A stretch of DNA of 64,000 nt from Zea mays (GCF_902167145.1 NC_050102.1:11346850-11410849); one strand, 5' to 3'; shown: positions 1 through 13,300, numbered from the stretch's first letter. A program made the numbers and translations. The notes: a model not told the origin generated them from the sequence alone.

Positions 1-2506
1 TGCAATATCTTATACGACAAGAAAGAATTGACAACAAGATATAGCGAATACTCTGGTGTCTATTACGAAAGGGGAAAACTGTTGCAGTGGTATAAATTAT
101 GGATCACATAGATTTTTTAGATCCAAGTGTTAGCTTTTATGCCAAATCCTGCCATTGCACCTACAGCCTCTAATGTGGAAATAATCATATTTCAAAACAC
201 CAAGTGGGTAGAGGAAATGACAGTCGTTAAACCATACATAGTATTTTATTTTACTTATTAATAAATACTCAATTTGTATCCATCCATATTCAAGTATCAT
301 ACTACTCACCTATAATGAGAAACAAATCATTTAGATTGATCAAATACAATCTTATTTCAGGAATTTTATACATTGGTGGAAATTAGATTATTCAAGCTCA
401 TAATTCAACTCTGAAAAGAGAATTTAGTTCCAATTTAACAAATTCTAAAAAAATCTTTTCACTAGAATCAAGTGTTTTTTGGTCAAATAGTTTTAGCGTG
501 GAAAATTTGGTTTCCTGTTACTGAAAAACAATTGAGTTATATACCAATAGAACAATGCACTACTTTTTAATACCATCAAAGTTGTTCTTTATCTAATTTA
601 CAACATGTCTGTTAGAACTGTTTTCTTATCCTTATTTTCTATTAATAGAATTATGAGCTCCCTCCACTGCTCCTACCTTTAACGAAGCAGCCTGGCAGCA
701 CATAAACTTTCATTTTGAACTTGTTCAACCCGCTGCTGTGTTTATGGATCTTTGGCATCATTGATGGCATTAAACTTTTGAGTCTGGCACTTACTGATCT
801 CCACCTTGAACCAGGACATTTCTTCATCCCATTTTGCTTCCTTTCTGTTCTTTGTTGCTTTCTCAAATCTTCCCTAAACCCAACCAAATTTCTTTAAACA
901 AAAACGTGTATATGTGCATTTTTAGCCCACACGCGGATTCGAGAACAAGCTCTATGAGCATCTTCCTCCCTATTGACTGTCAAAAAAAAGACGGTGATGC
1001 ATGACACCACCTCACCTTATCGAATCATGTCTCCCTTGTTCTGTTCTCCAACCATGCTGCACACCTGCCATTTGTCATATACTCATCAAAATTCATATAA
1101 AACCCCCAATTGTATCAATTCCAATCCCGTACTAGTTAAAAGATAACTATGTGGAGTTGTCGCTTCTTCCCGTAATGTAGTTAAGTTAGAGGGCCCTGGT
1201 GTGGCGCTCCTTCCTGGGTTTGAGCCTTGGCATTGCACCGGTGGTGCACCCACCTCATGGCTGGTGGCGGTGCAGATGGTTCTGTGACCACCAATGAAGC
1301 GAGTGCACATGAGGTTCTTGCCTGCTTTCCGTGGTTTGGTGGGTCCCTATCTTAATACAGTCAAATGTACATCTCTCCTTGATCAAATTTCCCCGTTAAC
1401 CCATGTGGATTATGTGGTATTGAGTCGTTTAAATCCATAGCAAGTCAAAATTCATCACAATCCATTCCAATACACTCCAATCCACATGGAATTGGAATAA
1501 CCGAACAAGACCTTAGTTGGAAATTGAGTCATTCCAGTAATCCAGTCTCTTACATCTGACACAAATATCTTTCCTGAGTTGTGACAACCAGTGTTACCCA
1601 GACATCTGCGTTCCTTTTTTTTGCGGAGCCAGAAAACTTGTCGGTTTCCAAGTGGTGTACCCCCCCCCCCCCCCAATTTTTTTTTGTCAAACTGGACACC
1701 TGCACCCGTACCGGACACAAATACCCGCACTAGCATGTGTCCCATGTGACACTGGTAAAGTATTTGGCATTTTGTGTTCCCATTTACCCTCCCATAATGG
1801 TAATGTCAGTTGTTGCAGAATCTTACGTTATAAGCAAATCATGTGAATTGGTTACCGTTTTCCTATACACATTTCACATGAACCATTGGGATTGGTATTG
1901 CAACTATGATAACAGAGGTATGCTGAGTGTTCAGTAAATTCAAGCCATTTTTGAGGATCTATTTTGTTTCTCCAAGGGTACACTGGTAGATTAATTACAT
2001 AGGCTCTGGCATTCCAGTGGCTTATATTATTATTTTTTCTTTCTATTCTTGGAATGGTCGGATATTAAACTGCCTACCTTTTAGAATGTGGTCTCCTGAT
2101 GCAATATTGTGGCTCATGTAGTTTTAAATTTAGGAAAGGGAACACTATTTACAGGCTACAACTCCATTTTTTACCACTAATGATATTTTAGAAAAAAAAT
2201 GAAGGTATTTCTAAATGATCTATTGTCTTAAATATTGTCTTTGTTGCTGCACTTCACAGGTCTATATTTTTCTAGTTACTGATAGCAAGCATTAACAATC
2301 TTTTGTCATTTGGTCAGTATTTATTCTGTTCCTTAAATCTAGTCAGTCACCCTAACCTTCCTTTTTTGTTGATTTTGTGTTTTGTCTGCATCTCTGGCCG
2401 GTGTGTTTTTCTTTTCTTTCTGTTCACTTTTCAGTACTGTTATTTTAACTTTTGTTCCCCTATATAGGCATATATCTGATTGATATGCTGACCAATGATT
2501 TTTCAG
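1..2506 (+). other. MET1 first intron and/or 5' flank
   Basis: AT-rich sequence with no convincing coding exon. It ends at a good acceptor (pyrimidine-rich tract, TTTTTCAG at 2499-2506), where MET1 coding sequence opens with two bases that complete a split codon. At least one upstream exon supplying the start codon must therefore exist. I could not identify a short exon ending one base into a codon before a GT donor, so it probably lies left of the window or is too short to recognise. The stretch also holds a MITE-like terminus near 1.5 kb and a poly-C/poly-T tract at 1661-1686. Confidence 0.6.
1390..1515. repeat. Tourist/PIF-like MITE end (one terminus only)
   Basis: The right edge reads AACCGAACAAGACC followed by TTA. 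This is the reverse complement of the GGTCTTGTTCGGTT type of terminus common in grass PIF/Harbinger (Tourist) MITEs, which duplicate TTA/TAA. Just inside are short ATTCCAATCC-type repeats, also usual for this group. I could not find the matching left terminus, so this is either a truncated copy or one with a diverged left end, and the left boundary is a guess. Confidence 0.35.
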
Positions 2507-5500
2507 GAACAAGAAGATGCAGAGCAAAGCCACAAAAGAAGGAAGAGGAATCCACAGAAAACAACAAGCTGGAGAATGGATCTCTGGATGCAACAGAAGA
2601 GGTGCATCATGGAGTCGAAAAAGGTGATGGACATGTTACCCGCAAGAGACCAAGGAGATCAGCGGCCTGTTCTGATTTCAAAGAGAAATCCATACGCTTA
2701 TCCGAAAAAAAATCTGTTGTCATGGTCAAGAAGAATCGGATGGAGGAGGAAGAAGTAGATGCTGTCAATCTGACAAAACTTGGACCAGAAGATCCACCAC
2801 CTTGCCGGAAGTTGATCGATTTTATCTTGCATGATGCAGAAGGGAACCCACAACCCTTTGAAATGTCAGAAATTGATGACTTCTTTATAACAGCTCTTAT
2901 CATGCCCATGGATGATGATCTAGAAAAAGAGCGTGAAAGAGGAGTACGCTGTGAAGGATTTGGGCGAATTGAGGACTGGAATATTTCTGGTTATGATGAA
3001 GGTACTCCTGTAATCTGGGTGTCAACTGATGTTGCTGACTATGAATGTGTGAAACCATCAACCAATTACAAATCTTATTTTGACCACTTCTATGAGAAGG
3101 CTCAGGTGTGTGTTGAAGTTTTCAAAAAGCTTGCAAAATCAGTTGGTGGGAATCCTAACCAGGGCCTGGATGAATTGCTTGCTAGTGTTGTTCGGTCAAC
3201 CAATGCCATGAAAGGATATAGTGGAACCATGAGCAAAGATTTGGTGATATCCATTGGAGAATTTGTATACAATCAACTTGTTGGTTTGGATGAGACATCA
3301 AACAATGATGATGAAAAGTTTGCTACCCTGCCAGTTCTTCTTTCTCTAAGAGACCAGTGCAGATCTAGGGTGGAACTGACCAAGTTGCCCTCTAACTTCT
3401 CGAACACAAGTCTGAAAATTAAGGACTCAGAGTGTGATGAGACAGCAGAAGACGATGATGATGCAAAATTAGCTAGATTACTTCAACAAGAAGAAGAATG
3501 GAAAATGATGAAGAAACAGAGGGGTAGGCGTGGAACACCATCCCAGAAAAATGTCTACATAAAAATCAGTGAAGCTGAGATTGCCAATGACTATCCCCTT
3601 CCTGCATACTATAAGCCATTTAGCCAGGAAATGGATGAATACATATTTGATAGTGATGACAGCATATTTTCTGATGATGTGCCAGTTAGGATACTCAATA
3701 ACTGGACACTGTACAATGCAGATTCCAGGCTTATATCTTTGGAATTGATCCCTATGAAATCAGGGGCAGAAAATGATGTGGTTATCTTTGGATCTGGTTT
3801 CATGAGAGATGATGATGGCAGTTGCTGTTCTACAGCTGAGTCTGTGAAATCTTCGTCTTCCTCCAGCAAAGCTGACCAACTGGATGCAGGAATCCCTATT
3901 TATTTGAGCCCAATCAAAGAATGGATTATAGAGTTTGGTGGCTCAATGATTTGTATAACCATTCGGACTGATGTGGCCTGGTAAGTACCCTCAGCTACTT
4001 TCTTTCAGTACACTGCTTCATTATGTGGTCATTAATTGTGTTCTTAACAGTTGTGTCACTGTATCCTCTTATACCATTTCAGTGTTATTAAAACTACGTT
4101 TAAACGATGTTTAAACTACGTTTAAACGTCAAAACTCTAATTAGATGTTGAAACCACGTTTTAGCGTTTTGGCGTTCTAAACTGTAAAACGTAGTGTTTT
4201 ATGCATTTTAGACCATTAGCTACTTTTGGGCCCAGTCTATTAGTTACTTTCGAGGTTTAATCCAGCTCATGGGTGAAGTTTTGGTAAGCCACTAGCCTCT
4301 CTATTTTGGTATTTAACTTCATATTATTGTCTGAAATTATAATGTATTGGTATTTTTCCTATGTTGTTTAAAACTACATTTAAACAAAGTTCAAACTTTT
4401 AAAAGTCAAAATTTCACCCATGAGCGTTCCAACGTTTTATCGTTTTAATAACCTTGTACCATTTGAACATCACTTTTAGCTCTTTTAATCTTTGCTCCAT
4501 TACAACTTACATTTAGAGTTTTATTTCAGGTACAAGCTACGCCAACCAACAAAACAATATGCTCCATGGTGTGAGCCTGTACTGAAAACAGCAAGGCTTG
4601 CTGTTAGCATCATTACCCTGTTGAAAGAGCAGAGTCGTGCCTCAAAGCTTTCTTTTGCTGATGTCATAAGAAAAGTAGCTGAATTTGACAAAGGAAACCC
4701 TGCATTTATATCTTCAAACATCACACTTGTTGAGAGATATATTGTGGTGCATGGACAGATAATACTCCAGCAGTTTGCAGATTTTCCAGATGAGACTATC
4801 CGTCGGAGTGCATTTGTCAGTGGTCTTTTATTGAAGATGGAACAGAGGAGGCATACAAAGTTAGTTATGAAGAAAAAAACTCAAGTGATGAGGGGAGAGA
4901 ATCTGAATCCAAGTGCAGCAATGGGTCCAGCATCGAGGAAAAAAGCAATGCGTGCAACAACAACCAGGCTCATCAACAGAATCTGGAGTGATTACTATGC
5001 ACATCATTTCCCTGAAGATTCCAAGGAGGGAGATGGAAATGAAACAAAAGAAATTGATGATGAACAAGAAGAAAATGAAGATGAGGATGCTGAAGATGAA
5101 GGGCAGATTGAAGAGAACATCTCAAAGACTCCTCCATCAACACGGTCCCGGAAGTTGCTATCACAAACTTGTAAGGAAATCAGATGGGAAGGTGAAACAT
5201 CTGGGAAAACATTGTCTGGAGAAACTCTATATAAATGTGCTTATGTTAGGGAACTCAGAATACCTGTTGGTGGAACAGTGGCTCTAGAAGATGATTCAGG
5301 AGACACAGTCATTTGTTTTGTTGAGTACATGTTCCAGAAAGTTGATGGTTCAAAAATGGTTCATGGGAGGATTCTGCAAAAAGGTTCACAGACAATTCTT
5401 GGCAATGCGGCAAATGAGAGGGAGGTTTTCTTAACTAATGACTGCTTAGAATTCAAATTAGATGACATCAAGGAATTGGTAATGGTTGATATCCAATCAA

Positions 5501-8465
5501 GGCCTTGGGGTCACAAGTACAGAAAAGAGAATTCTGAAGCTGATAAAGTTGAGCAGGTCAAAGCAGAAGAGAGAAAGAAAAAGGGCCAGCCCATGGTATA
5601 TTTCTGCAAAAGCTTGTACTGGCCTGAGAAGGGTGCCTTCTTTGCCCTCTCCCGAGATAAAATGGGTCTTGGTAGTGGTTTATGTAGTTCTTGTGATAAT
5701 ATAGAGCCAGATTCTGATGAATTGAAAATATTCTCGAAGACCAGCTTTGTCTACAGAAAGGTTACATATAATGTCAATGAGTTTTTATACATAAGACCTG
5801 ATTTTTTTGCTGAAGATGAGGATCGTGCAACCTTCAAGGCTGGCCGAAATGTGGGTCTAAAGCCCTATGCAGTTTGTCAAATATTGTCCATCCCTGAAGG
5901 GGCTGGATCTAAAAAACTCAATCCAGCATCAGCAAATATCAGTGCTAGAAGATTTTACAGACCAGATGACATTTCATCAGCCAAAGCCTATGCATCTGAC
6001 ATCAGAGAGGTCATCTTTTTTTCTATCTTGTATGCTTGATTTATCTACTCCATAACTTCATTGTTACTTTTTCTCAAACATGTGAGCAAATCCTAGAGTC
6101 CTGAGAATGGTCATTCTTGTTTCTTTCTTCTTAACTTTAGTTTGTTCGATTCAGGTCTACTATAGTGAGGATGTAATTGATGTGCCTGTGGATATGATAG
6201 AGGGAAAATGTGAGGTTAGAAAGAAGAACGATCTTGCAAGTTCAGACCTTCCAGTGATGTTTGAACATGTATTTTTCTGTGAACTTATATATGACCGTGC
6301 CAGTGGAGCTCTCAAGCAGGTTAGCTGTACTGTACTGAAGTTGCTATTCTGATTCATTGAGTGGCAGTTTTGATAGTTTCCTGAATATGTGTTCCATGTC
6401 TGGAGCAGTTGCCTCCAAATGTTAGGTTTATGTCTATGGTGCAAAGGACAAGTGCGTTGAAAAAGAACAAAGGAAAGCAGATCTGTGAGCCTGATCAAAT
6501 AGATTCAGGTAAATGGTTGGATGTGCCTAAAGAGAACCGTCTAGCTACTCTTGACATTTTTGCTGGCTGTGGAGGTTTATCAGAAGGGCTGCAGCAAGCT
6601 GGTATGTATTGTTAACACTGATGCTGTATACCATGAACATGACCAACAAATAAAAAATTTCCTCATTGTTCAATGCTGTAGGTGTATCTTTTACAAAATG
6701 GGCGATTGAATACGAAGAGCCTGCTGGTGAAGCATTTAATAAAAATCATCCAGAGGCTGTGGTCTTTGTAGATAACTGCAATGTGATTCTAAAGTAAGTG
6801 CAAATTGTTTGATGCCATTATTATATTTTTTGTTGTTGAACAGAACCAATATTTTTGGTAATGCAGGGCAATTATGGATAAATGTGGGGATACTGATGAT
6901 TGTGTTTCAACTTCTGAAGCTGCTGAACAAGCAGCAAAACTTCCAGAAGTGAACATTAATAATCTTCCAGTCCCTGGCGAAGTTGAATTCATAAATGGTG
7001 GTCCTCCGTGTCAGGTTTGTTATTATCTACAGTTCTATGTATAGGCCAGAAAATCATCAGTCACCTGTTCAGTTTTGTCATTCAAATGCTTGAATTGTTT
7101 ATTCTTTTGTTGTCAGGGATTCTCTGGGATGAATAGATTCAACCAAAGCCCATGGAGTAAAGTTCAGTGTGAGATGATTCTAGCATTCCTCTCATTCGCT
7201 GAGTATTTCCGTCCCAGATTCTTTCTGTTAGAAAATGTTCGGAACTTTGTTTCCTTCAACAAAGGGCAGACCTTCCGTTTGGCAGTTGCATCTCTTCTGG
7301 AGATGGGATACCAGGTATTTCTGTTAATTCATTATCTGCTAAGACCTATAGCTTACACTTTTTATGGTGGTTTAAATCTGTATACTCAGAAATTGTTTGC
7401 CATTTGGTTAGGTCCGGTTTGGAATTCTAGAAGCAGGGGCTTTTGGTGTTGCCCAGTCCAGGAAAAGGGCGTTTATTTGGGCTGCTGCACCTGGAGAGAT
7501 GCTTCCTGATTGGCCAGAGCCGATGCATGTGTTTGCTAGCCCTGAGCTGAAGATAACACTGCCTGATGGCCAATACTATGCAGCTGCAAGAAGCACTGCT
7601 GGTGGAGCGCCTTTCCGAGCGATTACTGTTAGAGATACAATTGGGGATCTGCCTAAAGTGGGAAATGGTGCCAGCAAACTCACGCTTGAGGTAACTGGTG
7701 CTTCTTGATCATCTATTTTTTTCTTTTCTTTGAGCTATATGCTAAATGAGCTACTGATTATCTTGTGCAGTATGGAGGTGAGCCCGTGTCTTGGTTCCAG
7801 AAGAAGATAAGAGGGAATATGATGGTACTGAATGATCACATATCTAAGGAGATGAATGAGCTGAACCTAATAAGGTGCCAACACATTCCGAAACGGCCGG
7901 GTTGTGATTGGCATGACCTACCGGACGAGAAGGTAATTTTCTGAAATCTGTTGTTATATTCCTTCTGTCCATGGAGCACTGACCCTTGGCCCTTGCTATT
8001 CTTACAGGTTAAGCTGTCAAATGGGCAGATGGCTGACCTGATACCTTGGTGCCTGCCCAACACAGCCAAGAGGCACAATCAGTGGAAAGGACTGTACGGG
8101 AGGCTGGACTGGGAAGGCAACTTCCCCACATCCGTCACTGATCCCCAGCCAATGGGCAAGGTCGGCATGTGCTTCCACCCTGATCAAGACAGGATCATCA
8201 CAGTCCGGGAATGTGCTCGGTCACAGGTAAGCTGGTCTACATCCATTTCCATCTGCAAAATGACAATGACACTCCTGTCTAATATGATCCAATCTTTGCC
8301 GTGCAGGGCTTTCCTGACAGCTATGAATTTGCGGGCAACATCCAGAACAAGCACCGGCAGATTGGCAATGCCGTGCCCCCGCCTCTTGCCTATGCACTTG
8401 GGAGGAAGCTGAAGGAAGCCGTTGACAAGCGTCAGGAAGCCAGCGCAGGCGTGCCTGCACCATGA
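2507..8465 (+). CDS. MET1: DNA (cytosine-5)-methyltransferase MET1 (DNMT1 family), 5' exon missing
   Basis: Maintenance methyltransferase that copies CG methylation onto newly replicated DNA in the nucleus. Exons by splice sites and homology: 2507-3980, 4530-6009, 6155-6319, 6409-6601, 6682-6793, 6867-7014, 7117-7314, 7412-7690, 7771-7932, 8008-8226, 8307-8465. All junctions are GT-AG and keep one frame, giving about 1,528 codons; Arabidopsis MET1 is about 1,534, so little is missing. Order: basic N-terminus; two replication-foci-targeting (RFTS) domains (about 2.8-3.3 kb and 3.58-4.85 kb, across an intron); acidic run near 5050-5110; BAH1 (about 5.25-5.52 kb); BAH2 (about 5.75-6.32 kb); catalytic domain with motif I DIFAGCGG (6553), motif IV PPCQ with catalytic Cys codon 7009-7011, ENVR (7231), QSRKR (7454) and motif [10 protein letters not shown] (about 8355). 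No animal-type CXXC finger, as expected for plants. No internal stop or frameshift, so it looks functional. The maize homologue is known as zmet1/dmt101; which copy this is cannot be decided here. A chromomethylase is excluded by the RFTS pair and absence of a chromodomain. Confidence 0.95.
4072..4464. mobile_element. hAT-type MITE in a MET1 intron, with 8-bp TSD
   Basis: The element occupies 4080-4456 (377 bp). Its ends are CAGTGTTATTAAAAC on the left and, reverse-complemented, CAAGGTTATTAAAAC on the right, matching at 13 of 15 positions. The 8-bp sequence TACCATTT flanks it at 4072-4079 and 4457-4464. An 8-bp duplication with termini starting CA indicates the hAT superfamily. The interior carries repeated GTTTAAAC/ACGTTT blocks and no ORF, so it is non-autonomous. 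It lies inside the intron 3981-4529 and leaves both splice sites intact. Confidence 0.85.
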
Positions 8466-8640
8466 GAAGTTTTCCTTCCATCAAACCATGACCCATGAAG
8501 CTAAGCGCTGAGGTCGTCCTTGAGGACCAGTTAATTTTGGTTTTATCAGTCTTAATGCACTCCTGAATGTATATGTTAGAGAAGTGTCGATTGCTGATTG
8601 TTACCCTGATTCAGGGTAGCGGTTATATCTAAAAACTTGA
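8466..8640 (+). other. MET1 3' UTR (approximate)
   Basis: Sequence directly after the MET1 stop codon. It contains no ORF and no canonical AATAAA signal that I could pick out; plant poly(A) signals are often degenerate, so the end is an estimate. Confidence 0.4.
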
Positions 8641-9660
8641 GAAAATCTAGTGTACTCTAGTTGTCATGTGTTCCATTTTGTTGGCTCTAAACTTTCAACT
8701 AGTTTTGGTGATTAATGACAACATGAGATTAAATTAAATTTTGTAGAGGCATTTAAATTAGGCCACTAATAGTGACTATTTAGTCGCTCAATTTTTTTGC
8801 CCCTAATTATGGAATTTGTTTTTTAAAGGATGAACAACAAGATTAAATGGATTAGTTCAAGTGTCGATTGGGGCTAAGACTATCCGTAGCGGTTTTTTCT
8901 AACTTTTTCTCTATGTGCCACCTTTATATCATGTCATACTAGCAATTCTAATTAATTGATTAAGGGTATCCCATTACATGCTTGTGGTAGCACTGTTTTT
9001 GGGTGGTTTTCCATGTTTCAATTAAATAATGTGATATTATCATGAACAATAAATAAATCATTAACAATAAAACATGATTATAATTTATATGTAGGATTAA
9101 TCATAAAACTAGGTAGATCAACATCAAAAGTAATAATTCATTAGTATGCAACGTGTAAGGTAAATAAGATTAGGTAACCTATTAGGTCCCATCAGTTTAA
9201 CCTAACAATGCCACAGTGATTAACAGGATCATAAATATTATTAGGTCAAAGAATGTAATCAAGTACACAACTTATCTTTTATATGCAAATCCAACTGCTC
9301 AGATGTTGGACTTTAGGTTTCTCATAACTTTGGTTGTAATCGTAGCAGTACGTACAAATAAGCAAATAATAAATACAATAACATTATATCAAATATGGAA
9401 TCAAACTATATATTAATATTGTACGCGTTGTAACGAAACTCTAGGTCTGAGAACCACTAAAATCGAAATTAAAATGTGAAAGTTATGAATTTTCTAAGTT
9501 TCTAGAATTATTTTTATATTAAATATCATTTTCAACCTAGATTGTGGGTATAAATATGCTAAAACACAGGGTTCAATTTAAAAAGATTTGAACCTAAATG
9601 TAATACTCTATACGTGCTCAGATTGTGGGTTTGTTTTGAAGAATTCCAAGGAGTCTTAAA
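8641..9660. other. AT-rich intergenic stretch, nothing assigned
   Basis: About 1 kb of AT-rich DNA with no supportable gene. A short segment near 8700-8730 (GGTGATTAATGACAAC) resembles the start of the copia LTR near 51.8 kb (GGTAATTAATGACAAC), so this may be eroded retrotransposon debris, but the match is too short to annotate. Confidence 0.4.
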
Positions 9661-10342
9661 CAATTTTGCCAGGGACGAAGGGGCACAGGCTTATCTTAGT
9701 CGCTCGATCTAAGATCGAGGGTCCAGATTAGATCAGCTTTAAATCGAACTGGTATGCAATTGTCGCCGTTGGATCAAGAGTCTTCGATCCAGATTATATC
9801 GTGAAGGGGTATCTCCTCAAGCTAATCTGAATCGTTGGTATTGGATCAACGACCCGCATTTTTAGTGATCCTGATATAATCTATTTCGTCGGCGATCGAT
9901 ACAACGGCCAGCAGCTCTTCACCCACCTCCCGACTACCTGAGGTGGTGTCGCCCAATCCCCGCGGCGGCGCACCGCCGGAGCCATCCCATCTATGCGCTT
10001 TGATAGCTAAAACTGTGACGTAAGAGGTGCTACACGTAGATGATGATATGCCGAACAAAATGAGAAGTGTCTTACCTACAAACGGTGCTCAGATGAAGCT
10101 GGTCCTGCTGTACCGCAGCTCCACAGCGGCGGCGGGCTTCCGGCGAGTGATTCTGTCGCACCCGTCCACCCCATTTGTTAGAGAAAGCAACAAGCGCGTG
10201 CGGTGTGCTCCGGTGAAGATCCTTGACCCGATCTCGGACCCCAAACGACACCTTAGATGAAGTCTCACGGCGACGACAATCTTTCTTCTCGCTCGGCTTC
10301 TCTATCCCTTACGACAGTGGCGCTCGTCACACGATGAATAAG
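9661..10342. other. GC-richer unassigned sequence left of the Tekay-like insertion
   Basis: Composition rises sharply relative to the stretch before it. There are several short repeats of GATC/TCGATC-type words (9700-9850) and short open frames on both strands with no recognisable domain. It was continuous with 30150-30500 before the Tekay-like element landed between the two AAGGG copies. It may be part of an older LTR or of a decayed gene; I cannot tell which. Confidence 0.35.
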
Positions 10343-10347
10343 AAGGG

Positions 10348-13300
10348 TGTAACACCCACTTTGTAAATTGCTAGAAATAATACCAATAGAGAAACAATTT
10401 CTCTTTATGTGAGTTTGATCTTTATGCATCATCATATGTGAACACCATGTCCAAAAACAATTAATAAAAATATATACTACCAAATTATGCATCATGCTGG
10501 TATTTTTTTATTTTGTGTGCATTTTGTGACAACATAGAATAGTGTGAAAAGAAATATACTTAGGACCCAAATGGAAATTTAAAATCTAAAAGAAATTCTA
10601 GAAATTGGAAAGAAAGAAAGAAAATACTATGCAATACAAAAAAATAAAACTTATAAATAGATAAATTTATTCCACAATGATTTACCCAAATCATATACTC
10701 AGAAATTTGAGTACAAGTTCATCACATATTTGAAATTCAAATTTAGATTCAAAAATAAGAAAAAAAAGAAAAAAGAGAAAGAAGAAAACAGAAAATAAAA
10801 GGAGAAAAGAATAAAACCTTACTTGGGCCAAGAACACCCTATTCGGCCCAACACCGGATTACCTCCACTGCGGCCCAACTTCACCCCCCTGCGCGCGCGC
10901 CCACTGGTCAACCTCTTCTCTCGCGCTCACGCTCACTATCTCACTGGAATGCGGGGCTCGCTCGACAGTTTCACACCACTCCCGCGCGCACACCCGACTT
11001 ACTCGCCTATGCCACTGAGTTCTGGGACCCGCACGTCAGGGAGGGTCGTCGTCAACCACTCGCCCGAGCTTCGCGCGGGTGATGGCGAGTCGACCGGCGC
11101 AAAATCCGCGTGTGCGGTGACGATTCTTCCCCTGTGCCTATAAGGAATTGAGGTCGCGGTTCTTCCCTCTCCCTTTCCCCGAATACGCTAGCCGTCTGAC
11201 CCTTGAATAGCACCGCGGGCGCCTCGCCGTGGACAAGAAAGAGAGCAGAGCGCCGCCGTGCGGGGATTCCGTCCAACCGGCGATTTGGTCCTTCGATCGG
11301 GACCGGGGTGGCTCCGCGACGTTGTGGGGGTGGTTGTGCGCCTCGTTTCGGTTAGGACTGGCGAACCGGGAGCCCGTAATTCCTCACCGAAGCTCCGTCA
11401 CCACCACCGTACCGCCCTTCGTCAACATCGGGTCGCTACGCTCTCCGATTCCTCGGTAAGACCTCCCCATTGAGTTTGCATCCGTCTTACCTACAAGTAG
11501 CCACCTTCAGAATAGGGATTAGTGTCTTGCACCCTCGATTGGTGTGGATCCGACTCCCCCTCTGCCGTGGCTCGGCGGCGGCGCCATGGTCGGCTGTCGT
11601 GGAGGGAGAGAACCTGGTGACCGTCGATTCTCGATGAACGGTGGGGATTAGAGCTTGGCGTACCCTTTCGCGTGAACGATTTGAGCCACTGATCTGTTAA
11701 CGGACGGATCCTGTTGGATCTCATCTCATAAAACCACGACCGTCGGATTTAGATCCGAGGGCTACAGCTGCATACCGGTTCAGTAGTTGGCGGTCTAATC
11801 CGGGCCGTTCATTTGAGATCGTGCAGCTCTCGGCGATGGATACCCCTTCGCGGGCACTTTTGTTAAAGAAACCCCCTGGTTTCCAGTATTCAACCCGCAG
11901 TCCACACTGAGGGTTACTGAGTCTGGGAGAAGTTTTATGGTTTAACCCCGAGTTTCTCCGTAATTCGTGCTCAGACCAGGGAACCAAGAATTTAGCAAAA
12001 ACAGTATAAGAAATACTTTTTAGTACATGAATAAGTCCCAAAACTCATTTAATTCATGGAAAATTCATAGTAAATCCTTTTTGCTCCATTCCAGTTCCCA
12101 TAATTTTATATTAATATTGCCTACTACTTGGTGACACTGTTTTAACATGGAATCTATACTAGAATTGATTACTCAAATAATTTTGTAGCAAGCACACACG
12201 AACTTCGGAAATTCATAATATGATCGATGGTCCATTTATAAATTAGATCAAAGTGAGTTAATTATTTATAAGATTCTCTCATATGATTTATAATAACCAA
12301 TTTATAATATAATTTAATATTTTAATCACGCAGATCTTTTATAAAATCATAACTCCTTAATCATAACTCTGATCGTAGTAGTTCTCGAGCCCACGATCTC
12401 GTAGCTTCGCGAAGATCATTATTATTCAGTTTGTACTTATGTTTGGTGTGATGTTAATTTTATATATACCATGTTTGTTTGTATTGCTACGACTAGCAGT
12501 GAGGTCACGAGGATCTGAAGAATCACCCTGGTAATTGGAATCTCAAGTGCCAGGCAAGTTGTGCCCTTGTCCACTTTGTACCCAATAATGTTCTTTATAA
12601 TCATTTACCATGCATAGGTTTAATTTTGATGGGACCCAATAGGTCACCCTAGTTTGTTTATCCTGAATACCTTGTTTACCCCTGAATCACTTGGGTAGTT
12701 CTGCTACTGCTTTATATGGTTTTAGGTTAATATTTCATTATATCTATGTTACAATTATGTTGTTATTTTATTTATGTTCATGACAAGATCATTAAATGTT
12801 AATTGGAACATAGAGCTTAACTTGAGAAACACGTGCCACCACAAGGGTTTATGGACGCCCTTGGCTGATTAATTAGGAAAGCTAGTGGAGGACTACCTTA
12901 CCCGAAAGGGGCAAGGGCAGTAGGGGAGTGGTCAGTGTAGGGAGGTCCTTGCTTGATTTTGCTGCGATAGCGGTCAGGCAAGAACCCTGCATTGGAGCTT
13001 CCTATAAACTGTAGCGGGTTTTCTGAAGCTAGTGGAACTTTGTAAAGGCCTCGTAGTGTTACCCTGCCTCGCCTCCTCGGTAGAGGTGTATGGGAAGTCG
13101 CGATCCCTTGGCAGATGGGTAACATGACTTGTGGGTAAAGGGTACCACCTCTGCAGAGTGTAAAACTGGTATACTAGCCGAGCTCACGGTCATGAGCAGC
13201 TCAGGACTCTCTGATGATTAAATTATGGAACTTAAATTCAATTTTGTCATTTGCATATGCATGGGTTTATTATTAATTTGTTCTATTACTTTATTTAAGG

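Noticed and set aside
651..897. Small overlapping frames on both strands in the MET1 upstream stretch
   Set aside because: No domain, no splice support, and AT-rich intron-like context.
1294..1303. ATGAAGCGA followed by GTGCAC as a candidate MET1 first exon
   Set aside because: The donor is weak, the exon would encode only three residues, and there is no independent support.
1178..1345. Possible tRNA-derived SINE
   Set aside because: A GGGTTTGAGCC word resembles a pol III B box, but the A box is poor and there is no 3' tail or TSD that I could find.
2452..2506. Extension of the MET1 second exon to an upstream start
   Set aside because: A clear acceptor ends at 2506, and the upstream codons are intron-like and not conserved with MET1 proteins.
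9846..10260. Open frames on both strands in the GC-richer segment
   Set aside because: Short, without domain or splice context, and overlapping each other; kept only as unassigned sequence.
10823..13125. Open frames in the Tekay-like LTR (also at 27201-29503)
   Set aside because: Present in both LTRs, no domain, caused by GC-rich sequence with few stops.
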